Below, in pieces: positions 1 to 8,582 of a stretch of 64,000 nt of DNA. This stretch comes from Aldehydirespirator sp965204875 (GTDB taxonomy: Bacteria; Actinomycetota; Acidimicrobiia; Acidimicrobiales; Aldehydirespiratoraceae). Location: assembly GCA_965204875.1 (NCBI GenBank), contig OZ242020.1, positions 930,001-994,000 of the forward strand, in the 5' to 3' direction. The translations under genes were made by a program, and so were the position numbers. The notes below the pieces were generated by a model. It was not told the DNA's origin, did not search any database, and saw nothing but the letters and a program-made list of their open reading frames with translations. How positions within the stretch are numbered: position 1 is the first letter of the stretch; the number at the start of each line of letters is the position of its first letter.

Positions 1-553
1 ACCGGGCCCCGTAGTGCGACGCCAGCGCCTCCAGCTCGTCGAGACGGTCGGCGTTGTGGCGGGTCACCACCACGCTGACCTTGAAGCCCACGAACCCGGC
101 GGCGGCCAGGTGCTCCATCGCGGCGACCGCCGCGGCGAACGAGCCATCGCCGCGGACAGCGTCGTTGGTGTCGGCGTCGGCGCCGTCCACCGAGATCTGA
201 ACGTCCACATGGTCGGCGGCTGCCAGCTCGCGTGCCGCCGCCGCGTCGATGCGAGAACCGTTGGTGGAGAACTTCACGCCCACGCGGTGGTCGGTGGCGT
301 AGCGCAGCAGCCGCCAGAAGTCGCCCCGCAGGGTGGGCTCGCCGCCGCCGATGTTGACGTAGAACACGCCGAGCGCCTCCAGCTCCTCGATCAGCGCCTC
401 CGCCTCGGCAGTGGAGAGCTCGTCGGGATCGCGCCGCCCCGACGACGACAGGCAATGAATGCACTGCAGGTTGCAGGCATAGGTGAGCTCCCAGGTGAGA
501 CAGATCGGCGCGGCCAGGCCGCGCTCGAGCCGGGCGGCCAGCGCGGCCGTCAC
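1..553 (-). CDS. mftC: Mycofactocin maturase MftC, radical SAM (C-terminus beyond window)
   Basis: MftC is the radical SAM enzyme that oxidatively decarboxylates and then cyclises the C-terminal Val-Tyr of the MftA precursor, with MftB as leader-binding partner. The N-terminal half is visible. It begins with a GTG at 553 followed by about 22 residues, then APICLTWELTYACNLQCIHC, which holds the CxxxCxxC [4Fe-4S]/SAM motif. LSSSGRRDP, the VNIGGGEP glycine-rich SAM strand and VKFSTNG follow, all typical of MftC. The gene lies 69 bp downstream of mftB in the same direction. Other GTG codons upstream meet stops in frame, which favours 553. The C-terminal auxiliary-cluster domain (SPASM-type) is outside the window. 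Identification is confident because MftA and MftB are adjacent. Confidence 0.95.
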   Translation of the reverse strand, partial: MTAALAARLERGLAAPICLTWELTYACNLQCIHCLSSSGRRDPDELSTAEAEALIEELEALGVFYVNIGGGEPTLRGDFWRLLRYATDHRVGVKFSTNGSRIDAAAARELAAADHVDVQISVDGADADTNDAVRGDGSFAAAVAAMEHLAAAGFVGFKVSVVVTRHNADRLDELEALASHYGAR

Positions 554-622
554 GACGCCGCCTCGCCGGTGCCCGCCGGTGCCTCCGGCGCGGCAGCGGT
601 CACGTCCGGCGACCGGGCCGGG

Positions 623-985
623 TCACGGCTCGGCCTCGCCGGTGCCTGCCGGGGCCTCGGTGAGGGTGCCGCTTCGCCGGCACGTTCCAGGCGCCGGCTC
701 CAGGAAGCCCGATGCGATGAGAGAGCCCAGCGCAGAGGCGAAGGACGGCCAGCGGCGCTCGTCGATGCCGCAGGCGTCGAAGGCGCCCCTGGCGCTGTGA
801 TGCTCGCCCAGGCGCTCCACCAGCCGCAACAGCTCCGGCGAGTTGATGAAGGTGAGCCGCCGCGTGCCGTAGTGATAGGCGAGCGCGCCGAACGACTCGG
901 GCCGCAGCGCCACCTGCCCGGCGAGGCGGTAGGCGAGCTCCGGCGAGAAGGTCACGGCAGCGTGCGGCCTCAGTAGACGCCGCAC
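623..985 (-). CDS. mftB: Mycofactocin precursor-binding chaperone MftB
   Basis: A 120-residue protein with a PqqD-like/RRE fold, expected to bind the MftA leader and present it to MftC. The core FSPELAYRLAGQVALRPESF, then YGTRRLTFINSPELLRLVERL, matches the family. The GTG start at 985 lies inside the 3' end of mftA (16-bp overlap), so translation is probably coupled. The C-terminal 20 residues are Gly/Pro/Thr-rich and look dispensable. Slightly longer than the roughly 90-110 residues usual for MftB. Confidence 0.93.
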   Translation of the reverse strand: MRRLLRPHAAVTFSPELAYRLAGQVALRPESFGALAYHYGTRRLTFINSPELLRLVERLGEHHSARGAFDACGIDERRWPSFASALGSLIASGFLEPAPGTCRRSGTLTEAPAGTGEAEP

Positions 986-1134
986 ATGCCGTCGATGGAG
1001 ATCTCCTCTATTAGGAACTCCTCCACAAGGAACTCCTCGTTCAGGTGGTCGTCCAACTCCAGGTGCGTGTGGTTCTGCGAGGAATGCTCGGCTCCGGTCA
1101 CGGCCTGCTCGGTCTCGACTGCGATGGGCTCCAT
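970..1134 (-). CDS. mftA: Mycofactocin precursor peptide MftA
   Basis: A 54-residue precursor ending in the diagnostic core IDGMCGVY; the terminal Val-Tyr becomes the redox cofactor after MftC and MftE action. The ATG at 1134 is preceded by a strong GGGAGGAG ribosome site. The residues before the core are very acidic and contain a near-perfect tandem duplication, EEFLV then EEFLI, visible also at the DNA level as two AGGAACTCCTC copies on the plus strand. The leader is somewhat longer than I would expect for the family. Overlaps mftB. Confidence 0.97.
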   Translation of the reverse strand: MEPIAVETEQAVTGAEHSSQNHTHLELDDHLNEEFLVEEFLIEEISIDGMCGVY

Positions 1135-1356
1135 GGTCGCTCCTCCCTCACCCGGCGGGCACCGCTCACAATAGTCCGATATTGGTCCGCCGGACTCCGG
1201 AGGCAAGACTGGCACGCGCCCGCACCCAGCCGCCGCCGGTGACCCGCGCTAGCGGGGTTGCCGATCGACCGTCACCTCAGCGAGCCGAACGAGATCCGGT
1301 TGGCCGCAGCCCGAAAATTACCGCTACGACAACTACCGCTACAAGGAGGCCTCAAG
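1135..1356. promoter_or_regulatory. Divergent promoter region between mftA and amidohydrolase
   Basis: The 222-bp gap between two divergent genes must carry both promoters. An imperfect dyad GTCC-GCC-GGAC lies near 1182-1192, possibly a TetR-type (MftR-like) site, but it is short and no regulator gene is in view. AAGGAGG at 1343-1349 is the ribosome site for the GTG at 1357. No confident -35/-10 pair was identified. Confidence 0.35.
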
Positions 1357-2688
1357 GTGCTCGTGCTCCGCAACGCCCGACTCGCCGACGGACGCGAGGT
1401 GGATGTACGCATCGACTGCGATGGCGGCACGATCACCGCGGTCGAGCCCGCCGGTTCGGCCCTCGCCACGACGGCGGACCCGCAGGGCGCCGGCGGGGAC
1501 GGCCCGGCAGGAGGCCATCGCCCGGAAGCCACGGCCGCGGGACCGCAGGGCGCCGAACCGGCGAACCCAGACGAGACACACGACCTGCGCGGCTGGCTGC
1601 TGCTGCCGGCCATGGCAGAGCCCCACGCCCACCTCGACAAAGCCCTGACCGCGGACGAGGTTCCCAACCCGACCGGCGACCTGCACGGCGCCATCGACGC
1701 CTGGGGCCGGGCCGCCGAAGCCGGCCGGTTCTCCCATGCCTACACGGTGGAGCGGGCCACGAGGGCACTGGAGTTGCTGCTGGTTCATGGCGTGACGTCC
1801 GTGCGCACCCATGTGAACGTCACTGCGGCGGACGGGGCCCGCGGCGTGGCCGCGGTACGCGAGGCCGCCGCATCGCTCGAAGGCCTCATGAGCGTCGAGA
1901 TCGTTGCCCTGACCGGCTCGCCCATGGTCGGGCCGGGCAGCGCCGGCAACGTGCGGGCGTTGCAGGAGGCGGTGGAGGCCGGCGTCGATCTTGTCGGGGG
2001 CTGCCCCAACCATCAGAGCGACCCGGCGGCGCACATATCCGAGGTGCTGGCCATCGCCGCGTCCGCCGGCATCGACATCGACCTCCACACCGACGAGACG
2101 CTCGACGCCTCGGTGCTGACGCTGCGCGAGCTGGCCCGGCAGGTCGCCGGCGGCGGCTTCGACGGCTCGGTCGCCGCGAGCCACTGCGTCAGCTTGGGAA
2201 TGCAGCCGCCGGAAGTGCAGGCCGCGGTGGCCTCGGAGGTGGCCGCCGCCGGCATCTCGGTGATCACGCTGCCCCAGACCAACCTGTTCCTGCAGGGCCG
2301 CGAGCACCGGGTAGGCACGCCACGGGGTCTCACCGCCGTGAACGCCCTGCTGGATGCCGGCGTCACCGTCGCCGCTGGGGCCGACAACGTGCAGGACCCG
2401 TTCAACCTGGTGGGCCGCAGCGATCCGCTGGAGACGGCCGCGCTGATGGTGATGGCAGGCCACCGGCTGCCCGCCGACGCCTACGCGATGGTGTCCAACA
2501 CAGCACGGCGGGTGATGGGGCTCGCCCCAGTGAACTTCGAGCCGGGCGACCCCGCCGACCTCGTAGCCATCGACGCGCCGTCGCTGCGCGCAGCGGTGGC
2601 CGACGCCCCCATGTCACGCCGCACCTACCACCGGGGCAGGCTGGTGGCGCAGGCCGATCAGCGGACCCGCCTGCTCCGCCGAGACTGA
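1357..2688 (+). CDS. Amidohydrolase, cytosine deaminase-like
   Basis: A 443-residue metal-dependent TIM-barrel hydrolase of the cytosine deaminase/CodA-like branch. Visible metal ligands are the HxH in EPHAHLDKAL, His in DLHTDETLD, His in AASHCVSLG and the late Asp in AAGADNVQDPF. The substrate is unknown; the family acts on cyclic C-N bonds such as cytosine, isocytosine or related rings. GTG at 1357 is chosen over upstream in-frame codons because AAGGAGG sits 7 bp before it and LVLRNARL is the usual N-terminal strand. A Gly/Ala-rich insertion of about 40 residues follows strand 3 and is probably a surface loop. Divergent from mftA, so it may share control with the mycofactocin genes. Confidence 0.85.
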   Translation: MLVLRNARLADGREVDVRIDCDGGTITAVEPAGSALATTADPQGAGGDGPAGGHRPEATAAGPQGAEPANPDETHDLRGWLLLPAMAEPHAHLDKALTADEVPNPTGDLHGAIDAWGRAAEAGRFSHAYTVERATRALELLLVHGVTSVRTHVNVTAADGARGVAAVREAAASLEGLMSVEIVALTGSPMVGPGSAGNVRALQEAVEAGVDLVGGCPNHQSDPAAHISEVLAIAASAGIDIDLHTDETLDASVLTLRELARQVAGGGFDGSVAASHCVSLGMQPPEVQAAVASEVAAAGISVITLPQTNLFLQGREHRVGTPRGLTAVNALLDAGVTVAAGADNVQDPFNLVGRSDPLETAALMVMAGHRLPADAYAMVSNTARRVMGLAPVNFEPGDPADLVAIDAPSLRAAVADAPMSRRTYHRGRLVAQADQRTRLLRRD

Positions 2689-2763
2689 GCGGCGTGGTCG
2701 GGCGGCGCGGCAAGCGTGCTCGGCGGCGACTGAAACCCTGGCACGGTTGGGCGCGCGTCCCTC

Positions 2764-3785
2764 TCAGGCGCTGCGGCCGGCCGGTTCCGCCGTGTGTCCC
2801 TGTTCGTGTGGATCGATGTGGCCCTGTTCGTTTGGATCGATGATGTAGTTGCCCGCTGACAATGTCACCAGCGCGTCGCCGGGATCGAAGCTGACGCCCA
2901 CCGGGTCACGGCCCTCGGCCACTGCCCGCACCTGATCGAGGAACTGGCGCCGCACCATCGACACCCCGCGGTCGCTGGAGGACAGCCGCTCCTCGGAGTG
3001 CAGCGTGATCGGCCCCTGGCCGACCTGGGTCTCGTAGTCGCCCGGACAGCGCTGGTGGCCCGCCTCGTCGAGATCGAACCAGCTCTTGCCGTCGGCGTAG
3101 CTGGGCAGCCCCTGCGGCGGGCGGTCCCTGGGCTTGCGCACCATGGCCAGGACCTTGGTGTGCGTGTCGTCGATGGGAACGGCCCACGACATATTGTTGG
3201 TCTTCCCCAGCACCGTGAGCGTGGGAGTGGGGATCACCCTCACCGTCGGCATGCGCACCTCGGTCACACGGTGCAGCACGGTTCCGTCGGGCAGGTCCCT
3301 GTCCTGGCTCGCGGTGACGCCGCAGCGTCGGCGCTGCCAGTCGATGCGCGGCCAGATCTCCAGCCTCGGGTCGAACTGGTGGCCGCTGATGGCGTTGTGC
3401 AGGATGAACACATGGTAGGGATCCATGGCGTTCTCATGGGTCTGGAACCAGTTGCAGGGCGCCTCGACGGGGCCGCCGAAAGCGAAGTGGTCGATGATGA
3501 CGATCTCCTCGTCGTCACGCAGATCCTCGAAGACGTCGTAGCGCGGCAGCACGGGCTGGCGGTCCGCGGGGCCCAGGTAGGCGAACAGCAGGCCGTTGTA
3601 CTCCCGCACCGGATACCAGGGCTGGCGGCAGGACGCCCGGTTGCGTCCCCGGTCTGGCTCGCAGGGCTGGTCCAGGCACGTGCCGTCCACGGCGAACAGC
3701 CAGCCGTGGTAGGGGCAGCGGATCCCAACGTCCTCGACCCTTCCGTAGAACAGGGTGGTGCCCCGGTGACAGCATCGGGGCACCA
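2764..3785 (-). pseudogene. Rieske oxygenase alpha subunit, 5' end removed by IS element
   Basis: The remaining 340 codons encode a Rieske non-heme iron oxygenase. The [2Fe-2S] ligands C-x-H (CCHRG) and C-x2-H (CPYHGW) are present, and the catalytic iron region NWFQTHENAMDPYHVFILH follows. The frame reads ...LVPRCCHRG and then enters the IS3 element exactly at 3786, so about 40-60 N-terminal residues and the promoter are gone. A GTG at 3783 could start a headless product lacking the first strand of the Rieske domain, probably non-functional. The DNA beyond the IS (after 5077) does not encode the missing part. The 3' end holds a 24-bp in-frame tandem duplication (NEQGHIDP / HEQGHT). Confidence 0.85.
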
Positions 3786-3807
3786 GGGGCTTCCCCCCGT
3801 TTGCCGG

Positions 3808-4716
3808 TCAGGTGGTTAAGGTGTGATACTGGTGTTCGTATTGGTTGGGGGTTTGTTGGTTGATGCTGCTGTGGCGGCGGGTGGTGTTGTAGCGGGTTAG
3901 CCATTGGAAGATGCTGCGGCGTGCTGTGGGGCGGTCTGGGTAGTGGCGCTGGTTGGTGTGTTCGCGTTTGAGGGTGGCGAAGAAGGCTTCGGCTGCGGCG
4001 TTGTCGGCTGAGCTGCCGACGCGGCCGGTGGATTGGAGCATGCCCCAGGATTTCAGGGTTTTCTTGTAGTCGTTGGAGAGGTATTGGCTGCCACGGTCGG
4101 AGTGTACCACAACACCTCGTGTGAGCCCTTTGCGGGTGTGTGCGGCCATTGTCAGTGCGTCTTGTGCTAGTTGGGTGTTGATGCGGTCGCTCATCTGGTA
4201 GCCCAGCAGGCGCCGGCTGCCCAGATCGAGCACCACAGCCAGGTAGAGCCAGCCCTCACCGGTGCGAATGTAGGTGATGTCCGACACCCACGCCCGATCC
4301 GGCGCACCGACACCGAAATCCCGGCGCAGCAGATCAGGCGGCCGCGCATCGGTGTTTCGTGAGGGTGTGGTGGTGCGCTTGGGGCGCCGCTTGCGGATCC
4401 CTGCGATGCCGTTGCTGCGCATCAGCCGCTCCACCCGCTTGTGGTTCACCTTATGGCCTCTGGCCTGCAGTTCCGCCGTAACGCGCGGCGACCCGTAAAC
4501 CCCACCCGAAGCATCATGGATGCCGCGGATCTCGGCCACCATCTGCGCCTCGGCCCGCTCGGCTGCCGTCGGACCCCGCCGCTGCCGGCGGTGCCACCCA
4601 TAGAACGCCTGCGGCGACACGCGGGCGGCCTCACAGCACAACCTCGTCGGGAATCCCATGGCCCTTTGAGCCAGCACCCACCGATAGCGGGTCACTGTCC
4701 CAACTCCCTCACCCAA
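3808..4716 (-). CDS. IS3-family transposase OrfB (DDE integrase core)
   Basis: A 302-residue frame with an HTH_21-like N-terminus and an rve integrase core. The catalytic triad is visible as VSDITY, HSDRGSQY and the Glu in AAEAFFATLKRE, with the usual RYNTTRRHSSI tail. The frame opens at TTG 4716 and is offset -1 relative to orfA, overlapping it by 25 bp, so the active transposase is probably an OrfAB frameshift product. A TTTTGGG run lies in the overlap, but a canonical in-phase slippery heptamer is not evident. Confidence 0.93.
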   Translation of the reverse strand: MGEGVGTVTRYRWVLAQRAMGFPTRLCCEAARVSPQAFYGWHRRQRRGPTAAERAEAQMVAEIRGIHDASGGVYGSPRVTAELQARGHKVNHKRVERLMRSNGIAGIRKRRPKRTTTPSRNTDARPPDLLRRDFGVGAPDRAWVSDITYIRTGEGWLYLAVVLDLGSRRLLGYQMSDRINTQLAQDALTMAAHTRKGLTRGVVVHSDRGSQYLSNDYKKTLKSWGMLQSTGRVGSSADNAAAEAFFATLKREHTNQRHYPDRPTARRSIFQWLTRYNTTRRHSSINQQTPNQYEHQYHTLTT

Positions 4717-5033
4717 AAGGCCGTTGCTCGTTTGAGCAGCTCACGCTCCTGACGCAAACGCACGTTCTCACGCCGCAGGCTCACCAGCTCCGCCCGCTCC
4801 GCCGTCGTGAGACCCTCACGCTCACCGGCATCGACGCGCGCCTGGCGCACCCAGTTCCCCAGATTCGACGCCCCCACCCCCAACGCCCGAGCCACCGACG
4901 CGATACTCCGACCCTCCTCAAGCACCAACGCCACCGCATCAGCCTTGAACTCCCCCGGAAACACCCGCCGCACCCGACCCGGACCCGCACGCGCCAGATG
5001 CTGCTGCTGCTGCTGATCATCCATAGACGACAT
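4692..5033 (-). CDS. IS3-family transposase OrfA (HTH)
   Basis: A 113-residue protein with an HTH of the Tnp_1 type (FKADAVALVLEEGRSIASVARALGV) followed by a leucine-zipper-like segment ending in ELLKRATAFW. It binds the IS ends. ATG 5033 has a perfect AGGAGGT ribosome site. A run of five Gln near the N-terminus comes from a CTG/CAG repeat. Confidence 0.92.
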   Translation of the reverse strand: MSSMDDQQQQQHLARAGPGRVRRVFPGEFKADAVALVLEEGRSIASVARALGVGASNLGNWVRQARVDAGEREGLTTAERAELVSLRRENVRLRQERELLKRATAFWVRELGQ

Positions 5034-5077
5034 GCCTACCTCCTAAACGAGGTGACCGGTCAACGGGGGGAAGCCCC

Positions 5078-5314
5078 GCCTTGCCCACCCGGCCCCGCTT
5101 GCCGATCACTCGCGAGCGACGCTGACGTATCCCCGAGCATCACGAGCACAATTCGAAGCGCGCCGAACCACGAGCGCTGCGGCAACGCTCACAATGGCGC
5201 GGCTAATCGAATCGACGCCCTGGGAGCGACATGGCCGCGGCGCGGCCCCTGCGACAACGCTCACATGGCGCAGCCAATCGCATCTGTCATGGCGTTCACC
5301 TAGCGTTGGAGGCC
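5078..5314. other. Non-coding gap with two diverged copies of a repeat
   Basis: 237 bp between the IS3 element and the acyl-CoA synthetase. No convincing gene. Two imperfect copies about 76 bp apart, GCGGCAACGCTCACAATGG near 5169 and GCGACAACGCTCACATGG near 5248, show a past tandem duplication. It must contain the promoter of the downstream gene. Confidence 0.5.
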
Positions 5315-6982
5315 GTGTCAACGACGAGCCAGGGTCCCGAGTCGCCGTTCGTGCCCGTGCCGCTCACGCCGGTGTCCTTTCTCGACCGCGCGCGGCTGGT
5401 TCACGGCGACCGTCCCGCGGTCATCGACGGCGGGTTGCGGCGCACCTACAGCGAGTTCGCCGAGCGCTGCGAGCGGCTCGCAGCGGCGACTTCCGATCTC
5501 GGCCTGGAGCCCGGCGACCGGGTGTCGGTGCTGGCCCCGAACGTGTCGATGGCCCTGGAGGCGACGTTCGGGTTCCCGCTCGCGCAGGTGGTGTTCAACG
5601 CCCTCAACGCCAGGCTGTCGGCGGGCGAGCTGGCCTGGATCGTGGCCCACGCCGGGTCGAAGGCGCTGTTCGCCGACCATGCCCTGGCCAACACGGCTCG
5701 CTCGATCCAGCAGCAGGTGCCGGGCCTGCAGGTGGTCGTCTCAAAGGACTCAGGCGCCTCAGGGGCGGGTCCCGGCGCAAGCGAGTGCCAGTACGAGGCG
5801 CTGCTGGCCGCGGCGGCGCTACGCCGTGCGGAAACAGCCAGCGCGAATGCCGCAGCCGGCGTGGCTGCCATCACGGACGAGAATGCGCTGTTGAGCCTCA
5901 ACTACACGTCGGGCACGACCGGGCACCCCAAGGGTGTGATGTACTCGCACCGCGGCGCCAACCTCAACGCGCTGGCCATGGCCGCGCAGACCGGGCTCGG
6001 CAGCGATGCCGTGTTCCTGTGGACGCTTCCGATCTTCCACTGCAACGGCTGGTGCTTCCCGTGGGCGGTGACGGCGGTGGGCGGCACCCATGTCATGCTG
6101 CGCACGCCGGATCCGGCTGCGGTGTGGCGCCATATCCGCGAGGACGGCGTCACCCACTTCAACGCCGCCCCCACCGTGCTGATCGGCCTCGTGAACCATC
6201 CCGACGCGGCGCCCGCGCCCCGCACCGTGCGGGTGTCCACCGGCGGCGCTCCCCCGTCGCCCACCCTGCTGGCGCAGCTGGCCGAGCTCAACATCGCGGT
6301 CACGCACCTCTACGGCCTCACCGAGACCTACGGCCCGTCGCTCATCTGCGACTGGCGCAGCGAGTGGGATGCCCTTGCAGCCGGTGAGCAGGCCCGCATC
6401 AAGGCTCGCCAGGGGGTCGGCACGCTGGTCACCACCTCGGTGCGGGTGATCGACTCCGGCGGTGCCGATGTGCCGGCGGACGGGCAGACGCAGGGCGAGA
6501 TCGCCATCAAGGGCAACAACGTGATGCTCGGCTACTACAAGGATCCTGCTGCGACCGCCGCGGCCTGTGTCGAGGGGCCGGGGGGCGCCTGGTTCCGTAC
6601 CGGCGATATGGCGGTGATGCACGACCACGGCTATGTGGAGGTGCGCGACCGGGCCAAGGATGTGATCATCTCCGGAGGGGAGAACATCGCTTCCATCGAG
6701 GTCGAGCAGGCTCTCGCCTCGCATCCCGACGTGGTGGAGTGCGCCGTGGTCGCGGCCCCCGACGACGTCTGGGGCGAGGTGCCGACGGCCTTCGTGGTGC
6801 TGCGCGGCGGTGCCGAGGTCGCCGAGGAGGAGCTGATCGAGCACGTGCGGGGCCGCCTGGCCCGCTTCAAGGCGCCCAAGTCGGTGACCTTCGGCGACCT
6901 GCCCAAGACGGCCACCGGCAAGATCCAGAAGTTCGCTCTGAGAGACCAGCTCTGGGCAGGCCGCGACCGCCGAGTCAACTAG
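5315..6982 (+). CDS. Acyl-CoA synthetase (AMP-binding, ANL superfamily)
   Basis: A 555-residue enzyme that activates a carboxylic acid to its adenylate and then the CoA thioester. The AMP-binding P-loop LNYTSGTTGHPKGVM, the LYGLTETYG motif, the hinge FRTGDMAVM and the C-terminal catalytic lysine context PKTATGKIQKF are all present. Overall it resembles medium-chain or aryl fatty-acyl-CoA ligases (AlkK/DitJ-like); the substrate cannot be read. GTG 5315 is chosen because homology begins just after it, though GGAGG is only 2 nt upstream, closer than usual; an earlier in-frame start at 5231 is possible. The stop is 13 bp before mftD, so the two are probably co-transcribed. Confidence 0.88.
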   Translation: MSTTSQGPESPFVPVPLTPVSFLDRARLVHGDRPAVIDGGLRRTYSEFAERCERLAAATSDLGLEPGDRVSVLAPNVSMALEATFGFPLAQVVFNALNARLSAGELAWIVAHAGSKALFADHALANTARSIQQQVPGLQVVVSKDSGASGAGPGASECQYEALLAAAALRRAETASANAAAGVAAITDENALLSLNYTSGTTGHPKGVMYSHRGANLNALAMAAQTGLGSDAVFLWTLPIFHCNGWCFPWAVTAVGGTHVMLRTPDPAAVWRHIREDGVTHFNAAPTVLIGLVNHPDAAPAPRTVRVSTGGAPPSPTLLAQLAELNIAVTHLYGLTETYGPSLICDWRSEWDALAAGEQARIKARQGVGTLVTTSVRVIDSGGADVPADGQTQGEIAIKGNNVMLGYYKDPAATAAACVEGPGGAWFRTGDMAVMHDHGYVEVRDRAKDVIISGGENIASIEVEQALASHPDVVECAVVAAPDDVWGEVPTAFVVLRGGAEVAEEELIEHVRGRLARFKAPKSVTFGDLPKTATGKIQKFALRDQLWAGRDRRVN

Positions 6983-6995
6983 AGCCCGGGGCCGC

Positions 6996-8156
6996 ATGAG
7001 TAGCGAGTGGTTCGAGTCGGTGGCGGTGGCGCAGCGTCGCGCCAGGCGGCGGCTGCCGGCGTCGGTATACAAGGCGCTGCTGGCCGGCTCGGAGGCGGGC
7101 GTCTCGATGGCCGGCAACGTTGCCGCCTTCGGTGAGTTGCTGTTCAACCCGGTGCTGGCGGGTGGCGCGCCACAGCGGGAGATGTCGGTAACGGTCATGG
7201 GCCAGTCGCTGTCGATGCCGGTGCTGGTCTCGCCCACCGGTGTCCAGGCGGTGCATCCCGACGCCGAGGTGGCCGTGGCCCGTGCGGCGGCGTCGCGGGG
7301 CGTGGCCATGGGGTTGAGCTCCTTCGCCAGCTGCGGGGTGGAAGAGGTGGTCGAGGCCAACCCGCAGACGTTCTTTCAGATTTACTGGGCCGGCGACCGC
7401 GACTCGATCATCGAGCGTGCTGAGCGTGCCCGCCGTGCCGGCGCGGTGGGGTTGATCCTCACGCTGGACTGGTCGTTCTCGCATTCCCGGGATTGGGGCA
7501 GCCCGTCCATCCCCACGCGCCTTGACGTGGCGACGCTCGCCCGCCACCTGCCCGAGACCGTGGTGAAGCCGCGGTGGCTGCTCAGATGGGCCCGCTCGGG
7601 GCGCCTGCCGAGCCTGGAGGTGCCCAACTTCGCCACCAGTGCCATGCCGGCGCCGAAGTTCTTCGACGCTTACGGCGCCTGGATGCAGACCCCGCCGCCG
7701 TCCTGGGCCGATGTGGCATGGCTGAGAGAGAGCTGGGACGGCCCGTTCATGCTCAAGGGTGTCATGTGTGCCGAGGACGCCCGCCGGGCCGTCGATGCGG
7801 GTGTGACCGCCGTCTCGGTCTCCAACCACGGAGGGAACAACCTCGACGGCTCTCCTGCACCGATCCGGGTGCTGGCCGGCGTCGTCGAGGCGGTCGGCGA
7901 CCAGGTCGAGGTGCTAATGGACGGCGGCGTGCGCCGCGGCGGCGACGCTGTCAAGGCGGTGGCGCTGGGAGCGAGGGCGGTGATGCTCGGACGTGCCGTG
8001 CTGTGGGGCCTGGCAGCCAACGGGCAGGCCGGCGTCGAGAACGTGCTCGACATAATGCGAGACGGCATCGACTCCACCCTGCTCGGCCTAGCCGAGCCAA
8101 GCATCGCCACGGTAGGCCCCCACAACATCACAGTCCCTGCAGGGTTCTCGCTCTAG
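6996..8156 (+). CDS. mftD: Pre-mycofactocin synthase MftD
   Basis: A 386-residue FMN-dependent alpha-hydroxy-acid-dehydrogenase-type enzyme. MftD oxidatively deaminates the 3-amino-5-[(4-hydroxyphenyl)methyl]-4,4-dimethyl-2-pyrrolidinone intermediate to give pre-mycofactocin. Signature SNHGGNNLDGSPAPIR (NNLDG rather than the RQLDG of lactate oxidases) identifies MftD. The FMN phosphate loop DGGVRRGGDAVKAVALGA and GRAVLWGLAANG are also visible. It follows the acyl-CoA synthetase on the plus strand and is separated by 6 kb and opposite orientation from mftABC, unlike the usual mftABCDEF order. mftE and mftF are not in view and may lie left of the window. Confidence 0.93.
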   Translation: MSSEWFESVAVAQRRARRRLPASVYKALLAGSEAGVSMAGNVAAFGELLFNPVLAGGAPQREMSVTVMGQSLSMPVLVSPTGVQAVHPDAEVAVARAAASRGVAMGLSSFASCGVEEVVEANPQTFFQIYWAGDRDSIIERAERARRAGAVGLILTLDWSFSHSRDWGSPSIPTRLDVATLARHLPETVVKPRWLLRWARSGRLPSLEVPNFATSAMPAPKFFDAYGAWMQTPPPSWADVAWLRESWDGPFMLKGVMCAEDARRAVDAGVTAVSVSNHGGNNLDGSPAPIRVLAGVVEAVGDQVEVLMDGGVRRGGDAVKAVALGARAVMLGRAVLWGLAANGQAGVENVLDIMRDGIDSTLLGLAEPSIATVGPHNITVPAGFSL

Positions 8157-8306
8157 CCGGTCGGACAGACTCGCCGAGGCCGGCCTCGCCGCAGACACAG
8201 GTCAGTGCGGGTGCCTGCCTCCTAGGTGCCCGAGCGATTCGTGGGTGCCCGACCGTCATGGGCAATTCCGGACCGGCGCCCACAGGTGCGCCAGAATCCA
8301 GCCACC

Positions 8307-8483
8307 GCCCACCGCGTGCCTGAACTACAAGCATCAGCCCGCTCTCCGACACCCGCTCAGAGGCCGTGGTGCGCATCTGCCCACCGCGTGCCTGAACTAC
8401 AAGCATCAGCCCGCTCTCCGACACCCGCTCAGAGGCCGTGGTGCGCATCCGCCCACCGCGTGCCTGAACTACAAGCATCAGCC
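8307..8483. repeat. 72-bp direct tandem repeat, about 2.5 copies
   Basis: Units at 8307-8378, 8379-8450 and a partial one at 8451-8483 are nearly identical; each begins GCCCACCGCGTGCCTGAACT. The period is a multiple of three, so long frames run through it on both strands, but these lack family features. It lies in the 426-bp gene-free stretch 8157-8582; nothing else was recognised there. Confidence 0.95.
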
Positions 8484-8582
8484 CTGCTGAAGCACTACAA
8501 CCAGTGGCGCGCCTGCCACGCAGCTCGACCGGCAAGATCGACCGCCCCGGGCTGCCCTGAACCGGAACCCGGATGGGCTTCG

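Larger units (their letters stand above)
3786..5077 (-). mobile_element. IS3-family insertion sequence, copy 1 (1292 bp)
   Basis: The ends are inverted repeats starting GGGGCTTCCCCCCGTT and continuing to CCGGTCA with two mismatches. It contains orfA and orfB in overlapping frames. It appears identical to the copy at 35260-36551 and has the same length. Unlike that copy it has no matching flanks: ACCA on the left and GCCT on the right. This suggests the flanking DNA was rearranged, for example by recombination with another copy, after insertion. Confidence 0.95.

Noticed and set aside
1182..2843. 553-codon frame overlapping the amidohydrolase gene
   Set aside because: Arg/Gly/Pro-rich shadow frame; the amidohydrolase frame carries the metal-binding motifs.
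8307..8483. CRISPR-like array
   Set aside because: The 72-bp units are directly adjacent with no unique spacers, and no cas genes are present.
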